Source: Engraulis encrasicolus
Taxonomy: Eukaryota > Chordata > Actinopteri > Clupeiformes > Engraulidae
Direction of reading: 5' to 3'
Length of the DNA stretch: 64,000 nucleotides
NCBI RefSeq assembly: GCF_034702125.1
Contig: NC_085868.1
Location: 25,804,776 to 25,868,775, forward strand
The notes under the pieces are model-generated. The model was not told where the DNA came from. It made no database searches and saw nothing but the letters and a program-made list of their open reading frames with translations. A program made the translations under genes and the position numbers. This document shows, in pieces, positions 1 to 13,905 of this stretch. Every line of letters starts with the position of its first letter. Position 1 is the first letter of the stretch.

Positions 1-977
<977 letters not shown>

Positions 978-1722
978 ATGTGTGTGTGCGCGCGTGTATA
1001 CATGTGTGTGTACGTGTATGTGCTTGTGTGTGCATCTTGTGTGTCTGTGTATGTTTTTCTTACACCATTCTGGATCCCTGGTATGTGTAATCATGGGCCA
1101 TCTGTCAGCGTTCATTCCTGCATAGAGCATCCTCCTCCTCTGTATACACACCAGTCTAGGATCACTTAGCCAATGAAATGGTTCAATCGCAGCTGCCGTG
1201 GAGAAGATTGAGACGCATCATGTACGTAGATGTTTAGCTCTGCTGGTGCATTCAAAGAAGCCACAGCACCGGGAGCCCAATTTTTTTAAAAAAAAGTCCT
1301 GCTTCTGTTAACATCTACCCATGCTTCTGTTTACACTTCAGGAGGTGTAATAAAACAAACGTCACACATACCGACACATATCACAGATCATGAAGAATTA
1401 GTCCCAGGAACATGTTCGTACGTACGTACGCACCCCTACGTGCAGATGCAGACCAAGCGGCATTGCTGACATTCAAAAAGTGATTGAGATTGTTTATCAG
1501 GGATCGGGGAGAGCATCTGGAAGCAGTCAGCACACTCAGAGAAGAAATGGAAATTTGATTATTTTAGACTTAGAGGCAAGGCGATAAAAGCTATGGCTTA
1601 TAACCAGCCAGACAACTGCTGTGGTTGTAAATGTTGGCAGCTGAGGAGAGGAGAGTACAAGAAATCACATTCTCTGTTCTCTCCCTTTCTTCCTCTCTTC
1701 CACATTCTCTCTCTGTCTCTTT

Positions 1723-1728
<6 letters not shown>
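978..1728. other. Non-coding, no feature recognised
   Basis: Decayed TG-rich edge, then unique-looking sequence with a short GTAC run near 1416-1430. No gene or recognisable mobile element. Confidence 0.4.
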
Positions 1729-1795
<67 letters not shown>

Positions 1796-1798
1796 TCT
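1729..1798. repeat. (CT)n microsatellite
   Basis: Long run of CT dinucleotides inside a wider pyrimidine-rich stretch (about 1675-1800). Confidence 0.95.
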
Positions 1799-4316
1799 TG
1801 CTTTGTATTTTGTCTGTCATCTTTTTTGTATTGAACTTCCTCAGTGCCATTATAGCAATGGGAAATGGGTGATTTGAGCACCATTTCTTTTTTTTTCTTT
1901 TTTTTTTAAGAGATGCATATTTTGCTGGGTGTGGCTCTACCACCAGAGTAAAGTACCATGAATGTTTTGGTGCACTTGTTACAATTGAAGCCCCAGGGAC
2001 CAAAGTGAGAATTTTATTGCAGCCACGTGAATTTAATAAATAAACAAGTGGGGAGAAAGCACAGACAGAGGCTACCCTTGGAGACTGGACAACAGCAATG
2101 GATGTTGGAGCTTTGGGTAGACTACGCTTACAGATGTTTCGAGCCCACGGTGATTTTCCATGTCCTGCAACAGTATGTGTTGTTCGGCACACAGTCTCTC
2201 TGATGCAAGTTTTTGGGGTTTTATTTGACTGTTTTCGAGTGGCACTGCTGCACAGATGTTTTTTTTTTTTTTTGGGGGGGGGGGTGCAAAACCTTAGCAA
2301 GTGTGAGATGTCAGGTGTATGAACTGTGTAAGGCCATCTAATGGTTTTAAGCCATTTCAAATGTTTTCTCTGGACTATTTTGGCCTCTAAATCATCTTTC
2401 GAACATTCAATAGGCTTACAATTCATATGAGGTGTGGCTATGTAATGTTTCTTGAACATATGGCTTGTGTTGACTTAAGTGAAAAGTGAGGAAAGCTCTG
2501 CCATAAGTTATAAGTAGCTAAACAAGGCCTTGAAGAATGACATCATGCTGACTTCACTCTCAATTACCGACCTTTATTCTACTTAGCACATTATGTATGT
2601 CACCAAACTAGCTTAATTATGTGCAAAATATTTATCAAAGGCAGGGTGTAAGTGAGAGGCCTACTACATGCACTTTAGTGAATTAATATCGCTTGCATCA
2701 GTGCTTGAATGCATGCTGACCATATTATTATACATGAAGGCACCTATTTACCAGAGGTTGTGGATCTTAAATGCGACATCATGAGGCACCAGTGAATTCA
2801 CATTATATATCATGGTTAAGTTAATGTGGTGTAGCTTACGGTGAGATTTTTTTGTATGTATGATTAGTTCATGTATACAATTACATACTCACTATTAATG
2901 TGTAATAAAACAGATGAGGTGACATTTTAATTGTAGCTTTTAGTTTTAATTTTAGGTCTTGTTTTTGCTACTGGGACAACAGAGACCTCTTTATCTTCTT
3001 GTGCAACAAGTGTATTATTACATTAGTATTACAGGTATTTCTCATGGCAACTGCGCCACTAGATACTGTACCTTGTTGACATAAGCTTAACCGAGACTAA
3101 CTGCACTCATCCCCTGAATCTTGTGCTGGGATAATACTGTGAAATAATAATGAAATTGAGTTGAGCCAGGAAGTGATTTTTTTTAGGACAGGAAAATTAG
3201 GAGGGACATTTGCTTTTGTTTTTCTTCGGTTGTTTGGTAGACTTCCCTTTCTTTTCCCCTAAAATGAGCAAGAGGGGAGGTTTGTTCCCATGACAGTGTA
3301 ATATGGCAACTGCCAGTGGTGTTAAAGAATGAAAACTACTCACAACAATCTCATGTGTGGAAAAGAAAACCGGTCAAACAGTTCTTTGACCAACATTGTG
3401 CTTTTATGTGATCTCCTGAATGCCAAATATCTGTCCTCTTCATCATGTTTCAAGAGAAATATTATTCTATCAGATTATAAGAGAGCCTATATGGGCAGAT
3501 TTTTTATATTTGAGTGATTGTGGTATGGTAATTATACATGTTCTAGTCAACAGACTCAATGTAAATTGTCACTGAATAAATAACATGTAAAGATGAGAAA
3601 TGGGTAACACTTCATTTTACAGTATCAGTGTTTGGCATAGGCTATTATGGACTAATGGTATTAACATGGAGTTTTCTAGTGTTTCTCTGCGATGTTTTTT
3701 GAGAAGAGTTCATTATAGCACAACTGCAAAAATAAAGTCTTGCCCATTGCTTTCTGTATATTATACCACTTAATTAAAATACAATAGATACATGTTCATA
3801 TACTGTGTCAGGCACTACTGGTTTTCCCCCTGGCTCTGTCCGTGATACATACTGCATTGTGAAGGATGACAGTGACTGTTGGTGGCCTACAAAATAGTGC
3901 CTTGTAATAATTGTGACTTCGCCTAAAATAAGTGTGAAACAAACAGTATGTACGATGCGAATGTATTTGTGTAAAAACACATAACTATCAAATGTGTTCT
4001 TTTGTAAGGAGAGTTTAATTGTTCTGTTCAGCACTGCACTGCGGTTGTTCATTGGATGTCAGCTCTGGCAGAAACCGCTAGAGTTGGACCATAGCCCATT
4101 TCAACCCACGGGGACACTTGTAGAGGCTTTAGAGTTTAGACCTTCCCCGCGATAATTGTTTTCACACTTACTAATCCCATTTCATTTTTTCAGTCACTAC
4201 ACAGTAAAAAATGCAGTGTTCATCCAACAGCTAGGCTACTGAGTATTGCTGGAAATCCTCTAATATTCATTATCAGAACTTCCTCAGCTGTGTTATATGA
4301 TCAGGTCTACAGTATC
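1799..4316. other. Non-coding, AT-rich, no gene seen
   Basis: Nothing coding is supported. A poly-T/poly-G run lies at about 2260-2284. The open frames are short and show no domain I recognise. Confidence 0.4.
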
Positions 4317-4585
4317 CAGGGCGGTTCTAGCAATTTTGGGGCCCTAGGCAAAATATACACATGGGGCCCTCAAAAGTCATTATACAGACATAGAATTCTT
4401 TGTTTTTGGTGTTATGTTAGTCCTTTTTCTCATATAACTTATATCTTCAATTACTTCTCAGTTAAATGACAAATTAAGATCAAGCCTATTTTTTGTGTGT
4501 TTACAGTTGGGCCCCCTATGGAGGTCAGATTTGGTCACGGCCCAAGGGAATTGCCTAGGTTTGCCTAATGGAAAGTCTGCCTCTG
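4317..4585. mobile_element. Degenerate hAT-like short element
   Basis: It begins CAGGGCGGTTCTAG and ends GTCTGCCTCTG, the CAGRGGCRG-type ends of many fish non-autonomous hAT elements, with GGGGCCCT and GCCTAATGG motifs inside. The flanking 8-mers do not match, so the target duplication is lost or the boundaries are slightly off. Confidence 0.45.
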
Positions 4586-5401
4586 AGGTTTATTGCAACC
4601 AGACAAGCCAGCCTCCAGCAGATCAACCCATTGAATGTCTATGTAGGCCTACATTTGTTTACGATCTTTTGGTCTAAAAACACCATAGTATTTGTATGCA
4701 ATGTGGTACACTAGTAAACCAACATTAATTGGTGTCATCACCCAGTAGGTTAGATGAGCATATCAAGTCTATTGAGTACATTTTCTGATTATTTCTTGAT
4801 TTTGAAAGAGGGTATGCATTCATTTACGATCCAGACATAATGTAATAGTCATAATAACTTACAAAAGAGTTTCACCAGGAGGGATATTGGGTGTGGAACA
4901 ACAGTCTTCTGCTTGTATTCAACTTTGAGATTCGATATGTTTTCATCCTTCATAGTGAATCTCGTGAGGCACTCGAGGATAGTCTCCCAATGAAAAGGCT
5001 TTTATTTTGTCTAGCCATCATTTACCGTAATATCATGCTAACATGTTTGGGCCAAAATTCTCAGGGCAAGTCGACACTGCTGCTGCTCTGGACAAAAACA
5101 TGTTGGCATGATTTGAATCAATTGCCAGGCCAGCTGCAGTATAAGCCTCTGGTCATACTGAGTGCTATTAAAGGTTAGTTCACTGTAAATTGGACTTGAC
5201 CTGGCCATGGTCTCCCCCCTCCTCTCCCACTCGCTCCCCTGTCTCCTCTCACAATATCCTGTCAAAATAAAGCCCAAACAATACTTAAAAAAAACATGTT
5301 GGCATGATTTTAACAGATTGCCAACTGCAATAAATAAATGCCTCTGATCATATTGAGTGCTTTTAATACTTAGTTCACTGTAAATTGAACTCGACCTGGC
5401 C

Positions 5402-5566
5402 TTGGCCATGGCTCAAACGGCGTACTCTTACACCGTGGGACTCCGGTTCGATTCTAGCCCAAGGTCATTTCCTGACCCTTCCCCAACTCTCTCCCAAACA
5501 TTTCCTATCATCTCTTTGCTGTCGATATCAGATGAAGGCACAAGAAGCCCAACAAATACTTGTTGT
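5402..5566 (+). mobile_element. tRNA-derived SINE, + strand
   Basis: A tRNA-like head with the B-box-like motif GGTTCGATTC near 5447, followed by a body containing CATTTCCTGACCC and ending near AACAAATACTTG. It resembles the SINE at 27862-28059, which is on the other strand. The first unit (about 5205-5290) looks like a truncated relative. Confidence 0.65.
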
Positions 5567-5639
5567 ATGTTGGCATGATTATTTTAATTGACTGCCAGGC
5601 CGGCTGCAATAAATAGGTGCCTCTGGCCATATTGGCTAT

Positions 5640-5808
5640 ATGTTTACATGACGTTTTTAATTCCGAATTAATAATTCCGAATTAAATCATTCTGTCGGGT
5701 TTACTTTGATCCTTCATTTAATTCCGAAAAGTGTTTACATGACGTTTTCAAAGCAGAATCAATTACAGTGAGTTAATTCTGAATTAAATGTCTCATGTAA
5801 ACGTAGCA
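5640..5808. mobile_element. MITE with imperfect inverted ends
   Basis: The left end ATGTTTACATGACG and the right end CTCATGTAAACGT are inverted relatives, each followed inward by AATTCnGAATTA-type sequence. It interrupts one unit of the surrounding repeat: the unit resumes at TGAGTTGTTTTAATACC. Confidence 0.7.
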
Positions 5809-5860
5809 ATTGAGTTGTTTTAATACCTAGTTTACTGTAAATTGCATTTTCACTGATGAA

Positions 5861-6366
<506 letters not shown>

Positions 6367-9300
6367 CCGGGGGTAGAAATGACTGAAATTGAAAAAAAGA
6401 AAAGTAACAAGAGACATTGATCGAGGCCCTCTGTGAACCTCAGCCAAGCGTCAACAGGGGCCACGTTGAGCTGTCGGCCCAGTGTTAAAACTGCATCGGG
6501 TTGAGAAATGTCAAAGTGCAGGCCGTAAGCTCATCCATCATGGTTGCAGGGCTGCCCGTGCCACACTGCACCGCGCTACGCCACACCAGCCCACGAACCT
6601 GCTGCCTGGCCGCGACTCATGCCCGCAGTCGCTCGTCGACACCAGCTGGACGAGAGAATTGCCACATTTGCCAAACGCAACCAAACAACCCCTCAAAACA
6701 CACCTCACTCAACCACCACGGGCCGCTTGGAATAGGACAAAGCCACGCTGAGGGTAGGACAAGCTTGCTTTCTGTTTGTCTCCCACCTCTTATCTAAGCT
6801 CCGTCAGTCCAATCGGCCGCTTTCTTTTGTTGTATGTTAACTTGTGCTTGTACTGGAAAGACTGCAGCCTATGCTGTGTGTATTTGCGGCTGTGTCATGC
6901 CAACAGCGTTACGTTGCATTGCGTTGCCTTGCATATAGCATTGCACTGCGTTGTTTGTTGAATGACTGAGGCAGGCCTTATCCAAGCTGGTTAGAACAGT
7001 ATACATGGGTTCTAAATTTTTGTTTTCCCCTGACCATGCTGGGCACTAAATGTCGGTCAAAAAATTAGCTCATGTGGTTGGCTGCCAGTGTCTTGCCCCT
7101 CCTCACAACATTGTGTTTACAAACACTGTGAACCCATGTATATGGTGACTTTTTACATTCCTATTGTCTTTGCGTTGTGGAAGAAGTCTTTTGTCAGACT
7201 GAACAGAGGTCCTCTTTGAGACTTCAGACCCATTCTGATCATTAGACATGACATGCTTTAGCTTCATGCAAATGGGCCCACATAAACATGTTTTTTTTTA
7301 TGTGAAGTGTAAAAGTAAAGTGTGAAGTGAAACCTCCCTGAACTGAGGTTGTGCTGCCATTGTACACATCCTGTCAGACTAAAATGCACGTGGGCCAACA
7401 TTTAATGAAATTACATCAAAATAAAGCAAGATGGAAAAAAACACACGTTTTTCGGTATGATTTGGAAACATTTTTTGGTATGCTTCAGAAATTCTGCAGC
7501 TTACTGTACCAAGACAAAAAAATCATCCAGCTAAATAAATATTCATTTTCACTGAAGAAGAAGAATAGGCTACGCCGAGCAGCTGTCGCAAAGCTGCACT
7601 CTATCCCGACACAATACAAGAGTAATCTTAGGAAGCACATGCTTCAACACCATGCATTTTTTCACCCAGCCCTACTCAACCCTGAAATCCTGTGGTAACA
7701 CAAGACAGACATACTTTAGGGATGGTAATCATGCCTCATTAAGCAGGCTGCGCCGTGTGTACAGAAGGGAGTGGAAAGACGTGACTCTCCTGTAGTTTGC
7801 CGTCGATGAACGAAAGCAAAAAAAAAAAAAGAAAGGATGTGAGGGAGGGAGAGAGAGAGGGAAGGAGGGAGGGAGAGAGGAAGAGGGGAAAGAGGGAGGG
7901 AGGGAGGAAGAAGGAGAGGAGCAAACAGCACACACCCCAGAAGTTGAAAGTCATCAGCTTTGGCCCAGTGTGTGACTTGGCTATTTGGCAAGTGAAATAT
8001 TTTTTCACTGCTGGATGACCACAGTTTGCTGGACACCGCTGCACTGCTGTGGATATCCAGACTTTGGGTGCGGAGAGGTGAACCTGGATGATTATGTCCT
8101 CTGCTTGTCAAGGCGCCCACATTTTTTAAAGGCATAAGACTTTTTCATGAAGCCTTGTTTTAACATACTTAAACATGTTTGAAAATTCTTTGGGGACTGA
8201 TCATATTTTTTTCTGCAAGAGCTTTATGTGATCAGTGGTAGCGCCTGTTTCTTGTGGGAAAAAAAAAGCTTTTTATACATCTGCGTTAATAAAAATCAAG
8301 CTAAATCAGATTATTTTAAGCGCTCAAAGTCTTTGGTATTTACTGGTGGGCACACACATAATCATCTCTTTTATTATAAGTGTTCTGGCAAGGCATGTTG
8401 TATTTGATTTATGGATTGTTTAACATTCACTGAGATCAAAAGGTGTTGATGAATTAGCTGGTATATGTTGGCTTCTGTCCGCATACCTGTGTGCGGTCCC
8501 CACAGTGTTAACCACAGCCATATGTCAGATGGGGCCCTCTAGTGGATGTTTGGTGGTACAGTACTCCACACCATGGCAGGTCTTTTCTGAAGGGATGTTC
8601 TTTGTAGAATCTCACAGTCAAATGAAAGTTGTACTGTACTGACTGTACTCTAGAGAGGGGGGGGGGGGCAAAGAGACACTGTCAGGTAAGGCAGAAAACA
8701 AAAAGTTTCTTTTACTTCTTCTTCTTCTTCTGGGAAGTTAGGGATTTTTTTTCTTCAGACGAAGTGTCAAGATGAACCAAAAAAAATAGCCTTGCACAAA
8801 TCCTCATCCTCAACCCCTGTACCTATATATCTTGCTGTGGACCAGAAGCAGGACCATTGTGTGCAATTACTAAATTATATTCATAGGAATAAAAGGAGCT
8901 CATTGCACAGTTGTATTCTAAATACAACATTTTGGTCTCCCTATGAATCTAACTCATTGTTTACACACATGCAACATAATTGTCGTAATTAGTTTTTAAG
9001 GATATTTTGTTGCGATTATAACACTCCATCAATGCCACTCCATCGTTATTTATTTAGGCCAATAAAACATGGAGCATTTTGATTTCTTGCCACTATGCAG
9101 TGAAGAAACCATCCATCTCCGCTGTGCTGTGGCCCGGACTGGAGCCGTGTCAAAAAGAAAGGGTTTTTTTTTTTAGTGTTGTGGCCTGTATTACATGGCT
9201 GGGCTCTGAACACTGATTGATGTGAATTTTGTTCTGATTGCAGACAGAAGGGGGAAAAAAACAGCACAAGCTCCTTTTGGCTCAAGATGAATATCATTTT

Positions 9301-9906
9301 CTGTCTGAGAACACAAAAGCACAGCACAAAACCAGAGAGACTTGCATCTATCTGTCTTTTTTCCCTTTTTAGGATGTCTGGTTTGTATGATACACTTGTC
9401 CACAGACAAGGCGTCTGGCTCACCTATGCGTTCCAGTCCAGGAGGTGTCTGGGCTGCACTGCACAGGAAACTTTTCAATACTGCTTCCTCCCATCAGGTT
9501 GCAGTCTGCTGTCAGAAGCACTCAGACATTGTGCTGAACAAGAGAGAGGGGGGGAGCGAGGAGAAGGAGAGAGACAAAGACAAACAGAGACAGATAGAGA
9601 GACAGCGTATCTCAAATGGCACACTTGTACACTTGACACTATGTATCAGTGCATAGGGCACTCACATCGAAAATTCAGTGCACTGAAAGTACCCAGATGC
9701 TGCCATAATAACGATCAAAAATGTGTCATGATGGACAAAGTGCGCACTAAGCGGCTGCCATGTTTGCGTAACACATGAAGAAATGTGATGTTTGGTCGAG
9801 TCGAAGGGTTTTATCAACAAAACACCAACCCCTTCATGCAAAGTATTGTCTGCAAGAGAGTTACCATTTGGAGTGAATGAAATGCAAACACACGAGAAGT
9901 TATAAA
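6367..9906. other. Non-coding, with a purine-rich tract at 7808-7922
   Basis: No gene supported. It contains a G+A mirror-like tract at 7808-7922, a poly-G run near 8647-8658 and TTC repeats near 8716-8731. The longer open frames (for example 7351-7698, 9287-9778) show no domain, no family I recognise and no flanking splice context that fits a neighbouring gene. Confidence 0.4.
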
Positions 9907-9913
9907 GCCCTAT

Positions 9914-10215
9914 TGGGAAACTCCAACTCCTATTGTCATTGTGACACAGCACTCCACAGCACAGCACACAAGTGTTCACTGCACACTGCACATAATGAAA
10001 CTGCATTTATGCCTCACCCGTGCAAGGGGGCAGCCCGCAGTGGCGCCCCAAGGGAGCAGTGCGGCAGGACGGTACCATGCTCGGGGTACCTCAGTCATGG
10101 AGGAGGATGGGGGAGAGCACTGGTTAATTACTCCCACCACCAAACTGGTGGGTAGGGAGTCGAACCGGCAACCTTTGGGCTACAAGTGTGACGCCCTAAC
10201 CGCTTACCCATGATT
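9914..10215 (-). mobile_element. tRNA-derived SINE, - strand
   Basis: Read on the - strand it starts with a tRNA-like head (GGGTAAGCGGTTAGGGCG as A box, GGTTCGACTCC as B box). The body has GGGAGTAATTAACCAGTGC and GAGGTACCCCGAGCATGG, and the tail is CAATAGGAGTTGGAGTTTCC-like. A 7-bp direct repeat GCCCTAT flanks it at 9907-9913 and 10216-10222. Confidence 0.8.
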
Positions 10216-10222
10216 GCCCTAT

Positions 10223-10686
10223 GACAGTTCACAACCAATATCTTGGCGAGCTAATACTATGCTAGTCCGTCACTCCCAATAAGGGCACGGCGTTAGTGGT
10301 ACAAACTCTCCCAAGAAACTATGCACTGAAGTCCTCAGTGCACAGTGTGCACAAGGCACCAAAAGACAGTGGACTACACTGACACAAGTGTGATTTGAGA
10401 CACAGAAAGAAAGACACAGAGGGAGAGACAGACAAAGTTTAGAGAGAGAAAGATGGGGAGAGGATAGGAAAACAAAAAATAAAAGACAGAGAAAGAAACA
10501 GAGTTGTCATATCCTGTCATATACTGCATGTGTAACTTATGATCAAGATGACAATTTCTTGGGAGGGCTGGCCTGGGAGAAAGTCTGTCTGAAACTGTTT
10601 TTTCTCTATTAGATGAAATGGTGCTGATGTTGCTTAACAGTGGAACCAAAATTATGTGTTGGTCTGTTTGAGCAAAAAATAAGACT
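10223..10686. other. Non-coding, no feature recognised
   Basis: Only a purine-rich stretch at about 10400-10500. No gene or mobile element recognised. Confidence 0.4.
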
Positions 10687-10694
10687 CCCTAGAG

Positions 10695-10934
10695 TAGTGC
10701 TTCTCAACGGGGGCTGCCTTGAGAAGGGTGCGCTCAGTTGAGCACAACTCATGTCATGTCTAACACTCATGCCTATTCTATCTTGATACTGTATATTCTA
10801 TACTTATGTCTATTCTATTTTTCTTTAATACTACGTAAGGGGGGCGTTGGCTGGCTTCTGATGAGGTCAAGGGGTGAGTGCAGCCTTAGGATGAGACCAA
10901 GGGACCATTTGTTCAAAAAAGTTTGAGAGCACTG
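10695..10934. mobile_element. Short hAT-like element, 240 bp
   Basis: The ends TAGTGCTTCTCAA and GAGAGCACTG are of the AGTGSTTCTCAA type. An 8-bp target duplication with one mismatch flanks it: CCCTAGAG at 10687-10694 and CCCTGGAG at 10935-10942. The 8-bp length is the hAT signature. Confidence 0.82.
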
Positions 10935-11388
10935 CCCTGGAGCAAGTCTTTACTGCCAAATGTGTTGGCGATGCACGATATGTCTGTGGATTAACTGGAT
11001 GCGACGGCGATTGTGCTGTTTAAAATGGGCCGACTAACAGTAATTTTGAGAGTTCTTACTCTTGCGGTGTGTTGTATTGCCGTGATTTCTTTGAAAACAA
11101 ACCGCTGTATTCCAAAATATGTATTCCCTCACATTTATTTTAGCAATATCGTATTGTTTATATTGCTGCATATTTGTTAACATGAGGTTTAAACCTGACA
11201 TATCTGTAGTCCATACGCAGGTGAAGATTTGTTGAAGTAATGGCTCACACCACGACTTCTCCTCCATTTCAATCATATTATATTAAATATTACAGATAGA
11301 AATTATACTGTTGCATATGAGTGAATGACTAATCACCCATAATACTTTGATACTCTGTCTTGCCTCTTCTATATACTTTTAAAGGGAC

Positions 11389-11738
11389 ACTGTGTGAGAT
11401 TTTTAGTCATTTATTTCCAGAATTCATGTTGCCCATTCACTAATGTTACCTTTTTCATGAATACCGGTACTTACCACCAGCATAAAATTCTAAGTATTCA
11501 TTATGACTGGAAAAATATATGAAAAGGAGGATCTTCTCCATGGTGTGCCATTTTGAATTTCCAAAAATAGCCATTTTTAGCTGCAAAATGACTGTACTTG
11601 GACCATACTAGAAAATATTTGTCTATTACTTAGTAAACTTTCATGTAAAGATCAAATTTGGCAATAGGCAGCCCAATTTCAATAAGCAGCATTGTTACAG
11701 TACCTTTTTTGACCATTTCCTGCACAGTGTCCCTTTAA
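11389..11738. mobile_element. MITE with TTAAAGGGACACTGTG ends
   Basis: The left end TTAAAGGGACACTGTG and the right end CACAGTGTCCCTTTAA are perfect inverted repeats of 16 bp. The interior has no coding capacity. The family is not assigned because the target duplication is ambiguous within the AT-rich ends. Confidence 0.8.
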
Positions 11739-11812
11739 CCTAGCCTAACTATTTGTAAACCTCCACTCAATGTTTATCTCCCTACATATTACTTGGCTGG
11801 TAACGTACAATT

Positions 11813-12334
11813 CAGTGAATAGGACAGGGACAAGGGAACAGGTTGAACAATGATGCATATTGAGTGGGTAAAGTCATGGAAAAAAAATCCACCTGCTAAT
11901 GGTGCTCAATCCAACAGCACCAAGCCTTCTGCACGAAATTAGCATGATGGTATAGTAAAACGAGACAAAATTTTCTATATCCTCCTGCCACCAGGGGTCA
12001 CCCAAATTACTAATCTACTCCTAAACTCCCTCTTCTCGTGTGTCTCCTCTGCCATCCTCTCCTCTCCTCTCCTCTCCTGTCGTTCCCTGTCCTGTCCTTT
12101 CCTCTCTCTCTCCTCTCACTTCTCTCCTCTGTCTTTTCCTCTCCCCTATTCTATCATCTCTCTTCTCTTCTCTTCTCCTGTCCTCTCCTGTCCTCTCTCT
12201 CTCTCCTCTCCCTTCTCTCCTCTGCCCTTCTCTCCTCTGCCCTTTCTTCTGCCCTATCCTATCATCTCTCCTCTCCTCTCCTCTCCTCTCCTCTCCTCTC
12301 CTCTCCTCTCCTCTCCCCTCCTCTCCTCTCACAG
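11813..12334. repeat. Duplicated block 1, ending in (TCCTC)n next to the col8a1 acceptor
   Basis: A block starting near GACAGGGACAAGGGAA, with AGCACCAAGCCTTCTGCACG and CCACCAGGGGTCACCC inside, runs into a pyrimidine tract (12030-12330) of TCCTC and TCCTG units. A second copy lies at 13510-13905, beyond the exon. Here the tract ends in CTCTCACAG and so serves as the polypyrimidine tract of the first col8a1 coding exon. Confidence 0.9.
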
Positions 12335-12337
12335 GAC

Positions 12338-12653
12338 ATGGCAGGGCCTCTGCCCTCTCCTGCTCACGTGCTGTTGGTAGTGTGCAAGCTGTGCGTGCTC
12401 CACCACGCCCACGCCGGAGCGTACTACGGGCACAAGCCCCAGCAACACCAGCCCATGCCACAGATACCTCACGCACCCCTTGGAGCCCAGGAGCCGTACC
12501 CACAGCAGCCGTACTACGGCAACGAGATGCCCATCCTCCCCCAGTACAGGGAAGAGAGCCACCCGCTTCCCATGCCACTGGGCAAGGGGATCCCGATGGG
12601 CAAGGGCATCCCCATGGGCAAGGGTATCCCAGTGCCCCAGGGGAAAGGAAAAG
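12338..12653 (+). CDS. col8a1: Collagen alpha-1(VIII), first coding exon (signal peptide and NC2)
   Basis: This exon carries codons 1-105 plus one base of the 741-residue collagen alpha-1(VIII) chain. The acceptor CTCTCACAG ends at 12334 and the ATG at 12338 follows three untranslated bases. The donor is AAAAG|GTGAG at 12653/12654, in phase 1, joining to 18378. The protein starts with a hydrophobic signal peptide ending near HAHA, followed by GAYYGHKP, which closely matches the start of vertebrate COL8A1 after its signal peptide. The NC2 segment that follows is rich in Pro, Gln and His and contains a tandem GKGIPM repeat (about residues 82-99), like the MGKE repeats of COL8A1. Collagen VIII is a short-chain, network-forming collagen of basement membranes such as Descemet's membrane and vessel walls. 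Upstream non-coding exons are not identified. Confidence 0.9.
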
Positions 12654-12739
12654 GTGAGATGGTTGCATGATAGTGTACTGTATAACACCACTTCATCTGC
12701 ACCACAACATTGGCAATTACAAATTGATGGAAACTCTGC

Positions 12740-13508
12740 AGAGGTGTCAAAAATAAAAGTAGAGGTAAATTCATGGTGTAAATATAGCCTACAACCTGAG
12801 TCCATTTTACATAGTAACAGTACATTGTGACATGAATTACTCCACTGTACCTACTGATAAACTGACAAACCTAAAATATAAATAAATATAAAAATCTAGA
12901 AATGCACTCACCGTGTGCAGACCTCTGCCAAGCTGTTCGATAGCACGTTTGACTATGTCACACCATCATTTTTTAAAAGTCTCTCTTCCTTGTTTTTGTG
13001 GAGTTGCAAACTGTTTCAGCCTATCCCGCAATAGTGAAGAATCTTTTTCAAAATTCCCGGTTCCAAATCATGATCCGGATCACCACCAAAATGTAATCAC
13101 TTGTCCCTTTTATCATTTCCAACAACTCCACAAAATTTCATCAAATCCATGCATAACTTTTTGAGTTATCCTGCTGACAGACAAACAGACAACCCAACGC
13201 AACAGAAAACATAACCTCCTTGGCGGAAGTAATAAAAAGCAGAGGTGTCAAAAGTAAAAGTTAAAAAAAGAAACACAGTTTCCTTCTAACACAAGTAACT
13301 TATCTGAGTAACCAATAGACCCCAGATCAGCTAACTCTGCACTGGTTGGATCAAGTTTGTGGAGGGTCCTTGTTAGGTTTTCTGAGTTTTTCAGTAATAA
13401 CACAGTCTCATTTGGTACAGGTATAATGGAGTAAATGGTGTAACAGCTATGTAATGTCATGTGCTAGTGTTGTAATTACACCACAAAAGTACTTTTACTT
13501 TTACAACT
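12740..13508. repeat. Interspersed-repeat fragments in col8a1 intron
   Basis: Two stretches begin GCAGAGGTGTCAAAA (12741 and 13240); the second runs to an inverted relative, CTTTTACTTTTACAA, at about 13490-13507, so 13240-13507 looks like a MITE. Between them, about 12935-13235, is sequence ending AACATAACCTCCTTGGCGGA, a common animal interspersed repeat tail. No gene. Confidence 0.5.
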
Positions 13509-13509
13509 T

Positions 13510-13905
13510 AGCGAATGGGACAGGGACAAGGGAAAAGGTTGAACAATGATGTATATTGAGTGGGTAAAGTCATGGGAAGAAAAATCCATCTGCAATTGGT
13601 GCTCAATCCAATAGCACCAAGCCTTCTGCACGAAATTAGCATGATGGTATAGTAAAACAAGACAACATTTTCTATATCCTCCTGCCACCAGGGGTCACCC
13701 AAATCTACTACTAATCTACTCCTAAACTCCCTCTTCTCATGTGTCTCCTCTGCCATCCTCTCCTCTCCTCTCCTGTCGTGTCCTGTCCTTTCCTCTCTCT
13801 CTCCTCTCCCTCCTCTCCTCTGTCCTTTCCTCTCCCCTATTCTATCATCTCTCTTCTCTTCTCTTTTCATCGCCTCTCCTCTCCTCTCCTCTCCTCTCCT
13901 CTCCT
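13510..13905. repeat. Duplicated block 2 with (TCCTC)n tract
   Basis: Second copy of the block at 11813-12334, about 90% similar by eye and in the same orientation. It ends in the same TCCTC tract but runs into GACACCTCTG instead of CACAGGACATGG, so it has no acceptor or exon. Confidence 0.9.

Larger units (their letters stand above)
5040..5860 (+). repeat. Three diverged copies of a ~110-bp unit, split by SINE and MITE insertions
   Basis: The sequence 'TTGCCAGGCCRGCTGCA...GCCTCTGGYCATAYTG...GTTCACTGTAAATTG' occurs at about 5100-5200, 5300-5395 and 5570-5640 plus 5810-5850. The third copy is split by a MITE. The copies are separated by SINE-like sequence with AAAACATGTTGGCATGATT linkers. Confidence 0.7.

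Noticed and set aside
9287..9778. 163-codon + frame
   Set aside because: Contains a purine repeat, no known domain and no splice context; treated as chance.
12021..12805. Overlapping long frames on both strands around the first col8a1 exon
   Set aside because: The TCCTC tract keeps many frames open. Only the frame starting at 12338 has a signal peptide, COL8A1 match and correct splice phase.
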